NCBI GenBank assembly: GCA_046351595.1
Contig: JAXLYE010000002.1
Span: 1,302,001-1,366,000, forward strand
Length of the DNA: 64,000 bases
From: JAXLYE01 sp046351595
GTDB taxonomy: Bacteria > Myxococcota_A > Polyangia > Palsa-1104 > JAEUJZ01
Reading direction: 5' to 3'
Part shown: one piece after another, positions 25,720 to 37,997 of the stretch
How positions within the stretch are numbered: the stretch's first letter is position 1
Layout: the number at the start of each line of letters is the position of its first letter
Program-made: the position numbers and the translations under genes
The notes under the pieces: model-generated
Databases searched by the model: none
What the model was told of the DNA's origin: nothing
Seen by the model: the letters and a program-made list of their open reading frames with translations, nothing else

Positions 25720-26326
25720 AGCCGGACCCCACCCGGGCGCGCGCATCGTGCTCACCGGCGGCCCCGGCGCCGGCAAGACCGCCGTGCTCGAGATCGCGCG
25801 CAAGAGCTTCTGCAGCCGCATCGCGTTTCTGCCCGAGGCCGCGAGCATCGTCTTCGGCGGCGGCTTCTGGCGGCGGCAGACGCAGGCCGGGCGCAAGGCC
25901 GCGCAGCGCGCGATCTACTACATCCAGCGCGAGCAGGAGCGCATGGTGCAGGACGAGCCCGAGTTCGGATCGGTCCTGTGCGATCGCGGCACCCTCGACG
26001 GGCTGGCGTACTGGCCGGGGGAGGAGGCGACGTTCTGGCAGGAGCTCGGCACCACGCGCGAGGCGGAGCTTTCGCGCTACCACGCGGTCATCCACCTGCG
26101 CACGCCGCCGCCCGATCGCTACAACCACCAGAACCCGCTGCGCACCGAGGACGCGGTGACCGCGCACGCCATCGATCAGCGCATCGCGCTGGCCTGGGAG
26201 GGCCACAAGAACCGCGCCTTCATCGAGAGCAGCGCCGACTTCGTCGAGAAGGTGCAGCGCGCCATCGCCCTCATCAAGGACAACCTGCCGGAGTGCTGCC
26301 GGCAGCACCAGCTCGTCCTGCCGTAG
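25697..26326 (+). CDS. AAA_28-family P-loop NTPase/kinase-like protein
   Basis: A 209-residue cytosolic NTPase. The P-loop TGGPGAGKT is near residue 20, and LCDRGTLDGLAYWP holds the Walker B-like region typical of AAA_28 proteins, relatives of NadR kinase and thymidylate kinase. HLRTPPPDRYN and a late HKNRAFIESS segment also fit. The substrate is unknown; a nucleoside or NAD-precursor kinase is possible. The ATG at 25697 lies inside the upstream gene (23-bp overlap in another frame), and a GTG at 25688 is an alternative. It probably forms a two-gene operon with the CoA-transferase. Confidence 0.8.
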   Translation: MSALAVCKAGPHPGARIVLTGGPGAGKTAVLEIARKSFCSRIAFLPEAASIVFGGGFWRRQTQAGRKAAQRAIYYIQREQERMVQDEPEFGSVLCDRGTLDGLAYWPGEEATFWQELGTTREAELSRYHAVIHLRTPPPDRYNHQNPLRTEDAVTAHAIDQRIALAWEGHKNRAFIESSADFVEKVQRAIALIKDNLPECCRQHQLVLP

Positions 26327-26372
26327 GCTGCCGAGCGCCGGCGCCTCGCGTGCGGGCCGCTAAGACTTGGGC

Positions 26373-27068
26373 ATGAAGATCCTCATCGTTGAAGACGAAG
26401 AGCGCATGGCGCGCATGCTGCGCCGCGGCCTGCTCGAAGAGGGCCACCAGGTCGATCTGTGCGCGACCGCGGACGCGGCGGCCGAGCAGGCGCTGAGCAT
26501 CCCGTACGACGTGATCGTGCTCGACTGGATGCTGCCGGATCAGGACGGCGTCACGCTCCTGCGCGCGTGGCGGCAGCGCGGGCTGCGCACGCCGGTCCTG
26601 ATGCTGACCGCGCGCGGCACCACGGGCGAGAAGGTCACCGGCCTGCGCGCCGGCGCCGACGACTACCTGACCAAGCCGTTCGACTTCGACGAGCTTCTGG
26701 CGCGGCTGGAGGGCCTGCACCGCCGCGGCGGCGCGCACGAGCCCACGGCCGGCCTGGGCGCGGCCAGCCTCGATGCGCGGCGGCGGGTGCTGCGCGGCGC
26801 CGGCGGCGAGGTGGCGCTGACCGCGCGCGAGTTCGCGCTGCTCGAGGAGCTGCTCGGGCACCGCGGCGAGGTGCTGACGCGCTCGCGCCTGCTCGGCACG
26901 GTGTGGGGCTCGGACCTCGACGTCACGCCCAACGTGGTCGACGTGTACATCGGCTACCTGCGGGCCAAGCTCGAGCAGGTCGGCGCGCGCGGCGTGTCGC
27001 TGCAGACCGTGCGCGGCATCGGCTACCGCCTGGTCGTCGACAGCGACGAGAGGACGCAGCGCTCGTGA
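26373..27068 (+). CDS. OmpR-family response regulator
   Basis: A 231-residue DNA-binding regulator. The receiver has the acidic pair in ILIVEDEER, phosphoacceptor Asp in VIVLDWMLPDQDG (about residue 51), LTARG and the Lys of LTKPFDFDELLAR. The C-terminal winged helix includes LTAREFALLEELL and VVDVYIGYLRAKL. The ATG at 26373 starts directly at the first strand; an upstream TTG is less likely. It overlaps the histidine-kinase gene by 4 bp (GTGA), and both precede a CzcCBA efflux operon, so it probably controls heavy-metal efflux in the manner of CzcR, CusR or CopR. Confidence 0.92.
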   Translation: MKILIVEDEERMARMLRRGLLEEGHQVDLCATADAAAEQALSIPYDVIVLDWMLPDQDGVTLLRAWRQRGLRTPVLMLTARGTTGEKVTGLRAGADDYLTKPFDFDELLARLEGLHRRGGAHEPTAGLGAASLDARRRVLRGAGGEVALTAREFALLEELLGHRGEVLTRSRLLGTVWGSDLDVTPNVVDVYIGYLRAKLEQVGARGVSLQTVRGIGYRLVVDSDERTQRS

Positions 27069-28495
27069 GGCTGGCGACGCGCATGTGGCTGCTCGGCGCG
27101 CTGGTGCCGACGCTGGGCGCGCTGCTGCTGCTGGTCGTCGCCGGCGGCTGGTTCCGCCGCCACCTCGAGGCCGCGCTCGATCGCGCGCTGCTCGCGCAGG
27201 CCGCGGTGGAGAGCGTGAGCCTGTTCGACGGTCCCGGCGGCCGCGTCCACCTGCACATGGCGACGTCGCCGCTGGTCGACAGCGTGCGGCCGTTCGCGCC
27301 GACCGGCGACCTGTTCGGGCCCGACGGGCGCCTGGTCATGAGCTACCCGCCGCGGCTGCCCGGCGCGGTGGCCGACGTGCCGCACCTGCCGGCGCAGCCG
27401 GTGCAGCCCGGCCAGCCGCCGCGCCTTGGCACCCACACCGAGCGCAGCGGCGCGCGCTTCCGCGAGCTGGTGGTGGCGGTGGCGGCGCCGCTGCAGCCGT
27501 CGTCTCCCTCGTCGCCGGGCGGCCTGTATACGCTGCGGCTCGCCGCGTCGCTCGACCAGCTCGATCGCTCGACGCGGGTGTTCTACCAGACGACGCTCAG
27601 CCTGGTGGCGCTGTTCGGCGGGCTGCTGTTCGCGCTGCAGGCGGTGCAGGCGCGGCGGCTCGGGGCGCGGCTGCGCGGCATCGGCGCGCACATGGCGGCG
27701 CTGCGCGAGGGCAACCTCGATCAGCCGCTGGCGCCGGACCCGACGCACGACGAGGTCGGCGAGCTGCGCGCGGTGATCGCCGAGGCCACGGCCAAGCTGA
27801 GCGCCGCGCGAAAGGGGCAGGAGCGCTTCCTCGCCGACGCCGCGCACGAGCTGCGCACGCCGCTCGGGCTGATGCGCACCAGCCTGGATCTGGCGCTGCG
27901 CCGGCCGCGCTCTCCCGAGGAGCTGCGCGCGACGCTGCAGGAGGTGCGCAGCGAGGTGGTGCGCCTGGGCGCGCTGTGCCAGCGGCTGCTCGATCGCTCG
28001 GCGCTGGCGCAGGCCGACTGGGATCGGCGCGCGGTCGAGCTGCGGGCGCTGGTCGCCGAGGCGGCGCTGGCTGCGCGCGCGCAGGCCGAGGAGCGCGGCC
28101 TGCTGATCGAGATCGAGGGCCCGGACGCGCTGACCCTGCGCGGCCACGCGCCGTCGCTGCGGCAGGCGCTCGACAACCTGCTCAGCAACGCCCTGCGCTT
28201 CGCCCCCGCGGGGACGCGCATCGTGGTGCAGCTCGCGCGGGCCGGGGCGAGCGTGGCGGTCGCGGTCTGCGACGAGGGACCGGGCGTGCCGCCGGCGCAG
28301 CGCCCGCACCTGTTCTCGCCCTTCCACCGCGGCGCGCCAAGAGGCGGTGAAGCGGGCGCCCCGAGCGAGACGTTCGGGCACGGCCTGGGCCTGAGCATCG
28401 CGCGCGAGATTGCGACGCGGCACGGCGGGCGCCTCTACCTGGACGAGCAGGCGCCGCGCGGCGCGCGCTTCGTGCTGGAGCTGCCGAGCGGCTGA
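27065..28495 (+). CDS. Sensor histidine kinase (CzcS/CusS-like by context)
   Basis: A 476-residue membrane sensor. It has an N-terminal helix (MWLLGALVPTLGALLLLVVAGG), a periplasmic domain of about 145 residues rich in Pro, and a second helix (LSLVALFGGLLFALQAV). HAMP follows, then HisKA with phospho-His in AAHELRTPLGLMRTSL (about residue 260) and HATPase with DNLLSNALRF, DEGPGVP and FGHGLGLSIA. The start is GTG at 27065, overlapping the regulator stop codon. Signal identity is inferred from the neighbouring metal-efflux genes only. The periplasmic domain has no obvious metal-binding His/Met cluster. Confidence 0.92.
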   Translation: MRLATRMWLLGALVPTLGALLLLVVAGGWFRRHLEAALDRALLAQAAVESVSLFDGPGGRVHLHMATSPLVDSVRPFAPTGDLFGPDGRLVMSYPPRLPGAVADVPHLPAQPVQPGQPPRLGTHTERSGARFRELVVAVAAPLQPSSPSSPGGLYTLRLAASLDQLDRSTRVFYQTTLSLVALFGGLLFALQAVQARRLGARLRGIGAHMAALREGNLDQPLAPDPTHDEVGELRAVIAEATAKLSAARKGQERFLADAAHELRTPLGLMRTSLDLALRRPRSPEELRATLQEVRSEVVRLGALCQRLLDRSALAQADWDRRAVELRALVAEAALAARAQAEERGLLIEIEGPDALTLRGHAPSLRQALDNLLSNALRFAPAGTRIVVQLARAGASVAVAVCDEGPGVPPAQRPHLFSPFHRGAPRGGEAGAPSETFGHGLGLSIAREIATRHGGRLYLDEQAPRGARFVLELPSG

Positions 28496-28511
28496 GCCCG
28501 TTCGCACGGGC
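28496..28511 (+). terminator. Hairpin immediately after the histidine kinase
   Basis: GCCCGT (28496-28501) pairs with ACGGGC (28506-28511) around a TCGC tetraloop directly after the stop codon. There is no T-tract, so termination is likely but not certain. It separates the two-component genes from the efflux operon. Confidence 0.45.
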
Positions 28512-28563
28512 GCCGAGCTCGCGCATTTCTCCGACGGTAGAGCCGCTGCCTGAGAGGTTTCTT

Positions 28564-28581
28564 ATGCAGCGCTCATGCAGC
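28564..28581 (+). promoter_or_regulatory. Direct repeat ATGCAGC with 11-bp spacing (candidate OmpR-type box)
   Basis: ATGCAGC occurs at 28564-28570 and 28575-28581, 11 bp apart, which is the arrangement bound by OmpR-family regulator dimers. It lies 28-46 bp upstream of the first efflux gene and just downstream of an OmpR-family pair. Confidence 0.45.
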
Positions 28582-28609
28582 CCCGGGCGGCGGCTGCCAG
28601 GCTGCAGGC

Positions 28610-29875
28610 ATGAGGTGCAGGTTCGCGCTCGGGCTGCTGCTGCTGACGCTCGCCGCCCACACCGTGGCGGTGCCCGCGCACGCGGGGCCGCCGCCGCTCA
28701 CGCTCGCCGAGGCGCTGCGACAGGCCGCGGGCGCTCCGGTGGTGCGGGCGCGCGAGGCGGCGCTGCGGGTCAAGCGCACGCTCGACGCGGAGCTCGGGAC
28801 GCTCGTGCACAACCCGCAGGTCAGCGGTCAGCTCGGCTACCGGCGCGAGCAGGGCAGCGGCGGCTTCGAGGGGCAGCTGGCCGTGCAGCAGGGCTTCAGC
28901 CTGTCCGGCCACGCCGCCGCGCGCCGGCGCAGCGCCACGCGGGAAGAGGAGGTGCTCGGCGCCGAGGTCGAGGCGACGCGGCTCTTGCAGCAGCTCGCGA
29001 CCGCGGCGCTGTGGGCCGAGCTGTGGGCGGCGCAGCAGGCCGAGCGTCAGGCCGAAGAAGAGGTGGCGCTCACGGCGCAGCTGCTCGAGCGCACGGAGCG
29101 GCTGGCGCGCGCCGGCGCGCTGACCCAGGTCGACGTCGCGTCTGCGCAGAGCTACCTCGCGGAGGTGCGCGCCCGGCGGCACGGCATCGAGGGCGAGGTC
29201 TTCGATCGCGGGCTCGAGCTGGCGCGCGCGCTCGGCGCCTCCGAGCCGCTGCGGGCGAGCGATGGGGCGACGGTGGTGCCGCTGCCGCCGCTCGCGGACG
29301 CGCTGCTCGAGGAGGCGCTGCGCCGGGCGCCGCTGCTGCCGGGTCCCGCGGTGCTGCAGCGCGCCGTGGCGGCGGAGCGGGCGCGCGCGGCGGAGTCGCT
29401 GGCGCAGCGCGGCACGCAGGTGTGGCTCGGGGTCCTGGGGCTGCACGAGCCCAGCACGCCGTGGGCGGCGCTCGGCACCTTCACGCTCAGCGTGCCGCTG
29501 TTCGAGCGCGGGCAGCGCGAGCGTGCCGATCAGCTCGCGGCGGCGGCACGGCTCGCGGTCGAGGCCGCGGGCGCGGGCGTGGCGGCGCAAGCAACGCTGC
29601 GCGGCGCCTTCCACGAGGTCGAGCACTACACCGCGCTCGCCCGTCACGTCGTCGAGCAGCTGGTGCCCGCGGCCGAGCGTGAGGTGGCGCTGCGCGAGCG
29701 CCTCTTGCAGGTCGGGGACGGCACGGTGCTGGAGGTGCTGGTGGCGCGGCGGGCGCTGGTCGCGGCGCGGGCGCAGGCGGCGCGCGTGCAGGCCGTGCGC
29801 ATCACGAGCGAGCAGCGGCTGGCGCTGTACCTCGGCCAGCTCGGCCTGCTCGGTGAAGAAGGAGAGAAGCCATGA
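28610..29875 (+). CDS. TolC-family outer-membrane efflux protein (CzcC-like)
   Basis: A 421-residue outer-membrane channel of a tripartite heavy-metal efflux system. A signal peptide (about residues 1-25, ending PAHAG) is followed by long Ala/Glu-rich alpha-helical segments, in two internal repeats as in TolC. LTLAEALRQA near the N-terminus and the helix ARAGALTQVDVASAQSYL are typical of the family. Its ATG at 28610 lies just after the direct-repeat box. The next gene starts inside its stop codon (ATGA overlap). CzcC is favoured over generic TolC because of the CzcA-type pump downstream. Confidence 0.87.
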   Translation: MRCRFALGLLLLTLAAHTVAVPAHAGPPPLTLAEALRQAAGAPVVRAREAALRVKRTLDAELGTLVHNPQVSGQLGYRREQGSGGFEGQLAVQQGFSLSGHAAARRRSATREEEVLGAEVEATRLLQQLATAALWAELWAAQQAERQAEEEVALTAQLLERTERLARAGALTQVDVASAQSYLAEVRARRHGIEGEVFDRGLELARALGASEPLRASDGATVVPLPPLADALLEEALRRAPLLPGPAVLQRAVAAERARAAESLAQRGTQVWLGVLGLHEPSTPWAALGTFTLSVPLFERGQRERADQLAAAARLAVEAAGAGVAAQATLRGAFHEVEHYTALARHVVEQLVPAAEREVALRERLLQVGDGTVLEVLVARRALVAARAQAARVQAVRITSEQRLALYLGQLGLLGEEGEKP

Positions 29876-31041
29876 CAGAGACGAGCGCGTTCGGCGCGCG
29901 GGGTGTGGTGCTGCGCATCGGCTTAGGGCTCGGGCTCGTGCTGTGCGGCGCGAGCGCGGCGTGCAGCTCGTCGCACGGCAGCGCGGCGCCGCTGGCCCAG
30001 AGCGCGGCGCCCCCGCCCGAGCCGCAGAGCGTGACGACCGCCTGGGTCGCGACGCAGCCGGCCGCGGGCGCGGTGCTCTCGGAGCTGCCGGCGCGGGTGC
30101 TGATCCCGCCGGGCGCGCGCGCCGAGATCATGGCGCCCTTCCGCGCCCAGGTCGCGCAGATCCTGGTCGAGCCCGGGCAGCGTGTGAGCGCCGGGACGCC
30201 GCTGGTCACGGTGCTGATGCCCGAGGTGCTGCGGGCCGCGGGCGCGCTGCAGGCGGCGGCGCTGCGCATCACCGCCTACGAGCAGCGCCGCGATCAGCTC
30301 GCGGTGCTGCGCAGCGAGGGGCTGGCCCGGCTCGCGGACGCGGCGGAGGTGGCGGCGTCGCTGGCCGATGCGCGCGCCGCGCAGCGGGAGGCGCTGGCGG
30401 TGCTGCGGGCGGCGGGCCTCGGTGCCGCGGAAGCGGCCGCGCTCGCCGAGGGCAGCGGCCGCGCCGCGCTGCGCAGCCCCATCGACGGCATCGTCACCGA
30501 GGTCGGCGCCGCCCTCGGCCAGATCCAGGAGCCGGGCGCCGCGCCGCTCGTGCGCATCGCGGGGCAGGGCGCGGCGCGGGTCGAGGCGCGGCTGCCGCCG
30601 CTCGGCACCGCCGCGCTGCGCTACGAGCTTGTGACCGCGGACGGCGGGCGCTGGCCGCTGCGGCTGCGCGAGCGCGCGCCTGTGCTCGATCCGCGCGACG
30701 GCACCGCGCTGGCGTGGCTGGAGCCGGAGGCCGGTGCGGCGCCGCTGCTGGGCGGGCAGACCGGGCGCGTGCGCGTGCTCCTGGCCGAAGACGACGCGGC
30801 CCGGGGCGCGGACGTGCCGCTGCTCTTGCCGGCGCGCGCGGTGCGCCTGAGCGCGACGCAGGCCGAGGTGCGACGGCGGCGCGGCGACGAGCCGGCGGCG
30901 TGGGTACCGGTGACGGTGCTGGCCAGCGCGGTCGGGCAGTCCGTGGTGCGCGGCCGCGAGCCGGGCGCGCTCGTGCCCAGCGATCGGGTCGCCGCCGACG
31001 CCGCGCAGGTCGATGCCGAGGGCGGCGGAGGTGCGCCGTGA
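29872..31041 (+). CDS. Periplasmic RND adaptor lipoprotein (CzcB-like)
   Basis: A 389-residue membrane-fusion protein that links the inner-membrane pump to the outer-membrane channel. The signal ends in a lipobox (GASAAC, about residue 27), so it is probably lipidated. A barrel-sandwich half motif (APFRAQVAQILVEPGQRVSAG) and its mate (LRSPIDGIVTEVGAALG) flank a coiled-coil hairpin of about 90 residues. It overlaps the upstream gene by ATGA and the pump gene by GTGA. The C-terminus is Ala/Asp-rich. No C-terminal metal-chaperone extension is present. Confidence 0.88.
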   Translation: MTETSAFGARGVVLRIGLGLGLVLCGASAACSSSHGSAAPLAQSAAPPPEPQSVTTAWVATQPAAGAVLSELPARVLIPPGARAEIMAPFRAQVAQILVEPGQRVSAGTPLVTVLMPEVLRAAGALQAAALRITAYEQRRDQLAVLRSEGLARLADAAEVAASLADARAAQREALAVLRAAGLGAAEAAALAEGSGRAALRSPIDGIVTEVGAALGQIQEPGAAPLVRIAGQGAARVEARLPPLGTAALRYELVTADGGRWPLRLRERAPVLDPRDGTALAWLEPEAGAAPLLGGQTGRVRVLLAEDDAARGADVPLLLPARAVRLSATQAEVRRRRGDEPAAWVPVTVLASAVGQSVVRGREPGALVPSDRVAADAAQVDAEGGGGAP

Positions 31042-34000
31042 GCGAGCTCCCTGTGGCCGCTGATCTGGCTGAAGATGCGACCCCGGCCCGCGGCTCGGCG
31101 GTCGGCGCGCTGGTGCGGCTGGCGGTGCGGAAGCGCGGGCTGGTGCTGCTGGCGACCGCGCTCTTGATCGCCGCCGCGATCTTCGGCACAAGCCGCCTCA
31201 AGCTCGACGCGCTGCCCGACGTCACCAACAACCAGGTGCTGGTGCTGACCCGCGCGCCGGGCCTGTCTCCCGAGGAGATCGAGCGGCTCGTGACGCGCCC
31301 GCTCGAGACCGCGCTCGGCGGCATGCCCGGCCTCGTCGAGCTGCGCAGCCTCTCGCGCTACGGGATTTCGGCGCTGACCGCGATCTTTGCCGATGACGTG
31401 CCACCGCTCGCGGCGCGCCAGATCGTGCAGGAGCGGCTGGTCACGGTGGCGCTGCCGCCCGGCGTCGACGTGCCCGCGCTCGGCCCGCTGACCGGCGGGC
31501 TGGGCGAGGTCTTCCACTTCGCGCTCGCCTCGCCGCAGCGCACGCCGGCCGAGCTGCTCGAGCTGGCGACGCTCAAGGTCGCGCCGCGGCTGCGCTCCGT
31601 CCCGGGCGTCGTCGAGGTCAACACCTGGGGCGGCAAGGAGCGGCGGCTCGAGGTGCGCGCGGACGCGGTGGCGCTGGCGGCGCGCGGCCGGACGCTCGGT
31701 GAGCTGGAGCGGGCGCTCGCCGACGCCATCGGGTCCACCGCGGGCGCGAGCCTGGCCGCGGGCTCGGGGCAGGCGCTCCTGCGCGCGGTGTTCCGCCCGC
31801 GCACGCCGGCCGAGCTGTCGGCGCTCCTCGTGCCCGCTGACGGCGCCGCCCGCGTCCGCATCGGCGACGTCGCCACCGTCGTCGAGGGCGAGGCGCCGCG
31901 CCTGGGAGCGGCGACGCGCGACGGCCGCGGCGAGGTCGTCTACCTGATGGCGCAGATGCTGCGCGGCGAGAACGCGCTGGAGGTGCTGCGCGGCGTCCAC
32001 GCCCGCATGACCGAGCTGCGCGCCCTGCTGCCGCCCGACGTCCGCATCGAGGTCATCTACGACCGCAGCGTGCTCGTGAATGCGACGCTGCGCACCGTCG
32101 GCAAGAACCTGCTCGAGGGCGGCCTGCTGGTCGGCGCGGTGCTGCTGCTGCTCCTGGGCAGCCTGCGCGCCGGGCTCTTGGTCGCGCTGGCGATCCCGCT
32201 GTCCATGCTCGGTGCGGCGTCGGCGATGGCGCTGCTCGGCGTGCCGGGCAACCTGATGAGCCTGGGCGCCGTCGACTTCGGCCTGCTGGTCGACGGCGCG
32301 GTGGTGCTCGTCGAGCACCTGTTCCACCCCGGCCGCCCGCGCGCGCCCGGCGAGCCGCCCGTGCCCTGGGCCGCCACCCTCGCCGAGCGCGCGGCCGAGG
32401 TGGCGCAGCCGGTGCTCTTCTCGGTGCTGATCATCGTGCTGGTGTACCTGCCGGTGCTGCTGCTCGGCGGCGTCGAGGGCAAGATGTTCCGGCCGATGGC
32501 GGTGACCGTGGTGTGCGCGCTCCTGACGTCGCTGGTGCTGGCGCTGACCGCGATCCCGGCGGCGGCGGTCCTGGTGCTGCGCCCGCAGGATCTCTTGCCG
32601 CGCCGGCCGCCGCTGCTGCTGCGCGTGGCGCAGCGCGTATACCGGCCGCTGCTCGCCGCAGCGCTGGCCCGGCCGCTATACGTCGCGCTCGCGGCGGCGG
32701 CGCTGCTCGCAACAGGCGGCGCGCTGTACGTGCGCGCGGGCAGCGAGTTCATCCCGCAGCTCGACGAGGGCGACCTGGTCATTCAGACTACGCGGGCCGC
32801 CGACATCTCGCTCGACAGCGCGGTGCGCGCGGCGGGCCGGCTCGAGACCACGCTGCGCGCCGTGCCCGAGGTGCAGGCGGTGGTCTCGCGCATCGGCAGC
32901 CCCGCGGTCGCGACCGACATCATGGGCCTGGAGCAGGCCGACGTCTTCGTCTCGCTGCGGCCGCGCAGCGGCTGGCGCCCGGGCCTCACCCGCGACGCGC
33001 TCATCGCCGAGCTGCAGCACCGCCTCGCAGCCGGCGCGCCCGGCGGCGAGCCCTCGTTCACGCAGCCGATCCAGATGCGCTTCAACGAGATCCTCGCCGG
33101 CGCCGTGACCGATGTCGTGATCAGCGTATACGGAGAGGACCTCGCGCAGCTGCAGCGCCTCGCCGAGTCGGTGGCGCGCGCCTGCGCCGCGGAGCCCGGG
33201 GCCGCGGACGTGCGCGTGCTGGCGCCGCCGACCGTGCCGCTGATCGAGGTCAGGCCGCGCCTGCTCGATGCGGCGCAGGCAGGGCTTCTGGCCGGTGACG
33301 TGCTGGCCGCCACCGAGGCGCTGCGCAGCGGCCGCCTGGTCGGCACGAGCTTCGACGGGCCGGTGCGCCTGCCGGTGGTGCTGCGCCTGGGTGCGAGCGA
33401 GCCGGACGCGTTCGCGCTGCCGCAGGTGGCGCTGCCGCTCGGCGGAGCCGGTACCGTGTCGCTCGGGCGCGTCGCGGACATCGAGCAGAAGGACACGCCC
33501 GCGCTCATCCACCGCCACAACGGCGAGCGGCGCCTGCTCGTCGGCTTCAACGTGCGCGGCGCGGACCTCGGCTCGCTGCTCGAGCGCGCCGAGGCGCGGG
33601 TGCAGCGCGAGGTCAAGCTGCCGCCCGGCTACCGCCTGAGCTGGGGCGGTCAGTACGAGACGCTGCAGGATGCGCGCGCCCGCCTGCGTGTGCTCATCCC
33701 GTCGGTGCTGCTGCTGATCGTGGGGATCCTGTGGCGGCTGTTCCGCAGCCTGCGCGCGGCGCTCATCCTGTTCCTGGCGGTGCCGTTCGCGGGGACCGGC
33801 GGCATGATCGCGCTCGCGTGCCGCGGCCTGCCGGTTTCGATCTCGGCGGCCGTAGGCTTCATCGCGCTCTCGGGCATCGCGGTCTTGAACGGCGTGGTGC
33901 TGATGGCGCGCCTGCTCGAGCTGGAGCGCTCCGGGCGCTCGCCGCGCGAGGCCGCGGCCGAGGCTGCGAGCACGCGCATGCGGCCGGTCCTGATGACGGC

Positions 34001-34169
34001 GCTGGTCGCGGCGCTGGGCTTCGTGCCGATGGCGCTGGCCGAGGGCGTGGGCGCCGAGGTGCAGCGGCCGCTGGCGACCGTGGTGGTCGGCGGCCTGGTC
34101 ACCTCGACGGCGCTGACGCTGCTGGTGCTGCCGAGCCTGTACCCGCTGCTGGCGCGGCGCCGGCGCTGA
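31038..34169 (+). CDS. czcA: Heavy-metal RND efflux pump (CzcA/CusA family)
   Basis: A 1043-residue inner-membrane proton-driven exporter of divalent or monovalent heavy metals. Length and about 12 helices fit the HAE1/HME-RND family. The heavy-metal signature DFGLLVDGAVVLVEH lies near residue 414, and the two large periplasmic loops are present. KLDALPDVTNNQVLVLT near the N-terminus is typical of CzcA. The start is the GTG at 31038, overlapping the adaptor stop codon and preceded by GGAGG. The signature's last residue is His where most CzcA proteins have Asn. Metal specificity cannot be fixed from sequence. Confidence 0.93.
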   Translation: MSELPVAADLAEDATPARGSAVGALVRLAVRKRGLVLLATALLIAAAIFGTSRLKLDALPDVTNNQVLVLTRAPGLSPEEIERLVTRPLETALGGMPGLVELRSLSRYGISALTAIFADDVPPLAARQIVQERLVTVALPPGVDVPALGPLTGGLGEVFHFALASPQRTPAELLELATLKVAPRLRSVPGVVEVNTWGGKERRLEVRADAVALAARGRTLGELERALADAIGSTAGASLAAGSGQALLRAVFRPRTPAELSALLVPADGAARVRIGDVATVVEGEAPRLGAATRDGRGEVVYLMAQMLRGENALEVLRGVHARMTELRALLPPDVRIEVIYDRSVLVNATLRTVGKNLLEGGLLVGAVLLLLLGSLRAGLLVALAIPLSMLGAASAMALLGVPGNLMSLGAVDFGLLVDGAVVLVEHLFHPGRPRAPGEPPVPWAATLAERAAEVAQPVLFSVLIIVLVYLPVLLLGGVEGKMFRPMAVTVVCALLTSLVLALTAIPAAAVLVLRPQDLLPRRPPLLLRVAQRVYRPLLAAALARPLYVALAAAALLATGGALYVRAGSEFIPQLDEGDLVIQTTRAADISLDSAVRAAGRLETTLRAVPEVQAVVSRIGSPAVATDIMGLEQADVFVSLRPRSGWRPGLTRDALIAELQHRLAAGAPGGEPSFTQPIQMRFNEILAGAVTDVVISVYGEDLAQLQRLAESVARACAAEPGAADVRVLAPPTVPLIEVRPRLLDAAQAGLLAGDVLAATEALRSGRLVGTSFDGPVRLPVVLRLGASEPDAFALPQVALPLGGAGTVSLGRVADIEQKDTPALIHRHNGERRLLVGFNVRGADLGSLLERAEARVQREVKLPPGYRLSWGGQYETLQDARARLRVLIPSVLLLIVGILWRLFRSLRAALILFLAVPFAGTGGMIALACRGLPVSISAAVGFIALSGIAVLNGVVLMARLLELERSGRSPREAAAEAASTRMRPVLMTALVAALGFVPMALAEGVGAEVQRPLATVVVGGLVTSTALTLLVLPSLYPLLARRRR

Positions 34170-34253
34170 GCAGCGCGGTCGCGGCACCGCCGGCGTCAAA
34201 GCGATCCGCGCCCGCCCCGCGCCGCAGCAAAGAGGAGCGCCCAGCAACGGCAG

Positions 34254-37921
<3,668 letters not shown>

Positions 37922-37925
<4 letters not shown>

Positions 37926-37957
37926 GACATCGTTCTAAAATTAGAACATCGTCCTAA
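37922..37957. promoter_or_regulatory. AT-rich double palindrome between convergent genes
   Basis: Two 17-bp dyads, TTAGGACATCGTTCTAA (37922-37938) and TTAGAACATCGTCCTAA (37941-37957), have centres 19 bp apart. The outer arms TTAGGAC/GTCCTAA and inner arms GTTCTAA/TTAGAAC each match perfectly, so the 36 bp also fold as one hairpin with an ATC/ATC internal loop. It overlaps the stop codon of the kinase/AAA gene. It may be a shared terminator or a tandem operator. Confidence 0.6.
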
Positions 37958-37997
37958 ATCCGGTGCGTGATCGTCGCTGAAGGCGGCCTTTGGTGCG

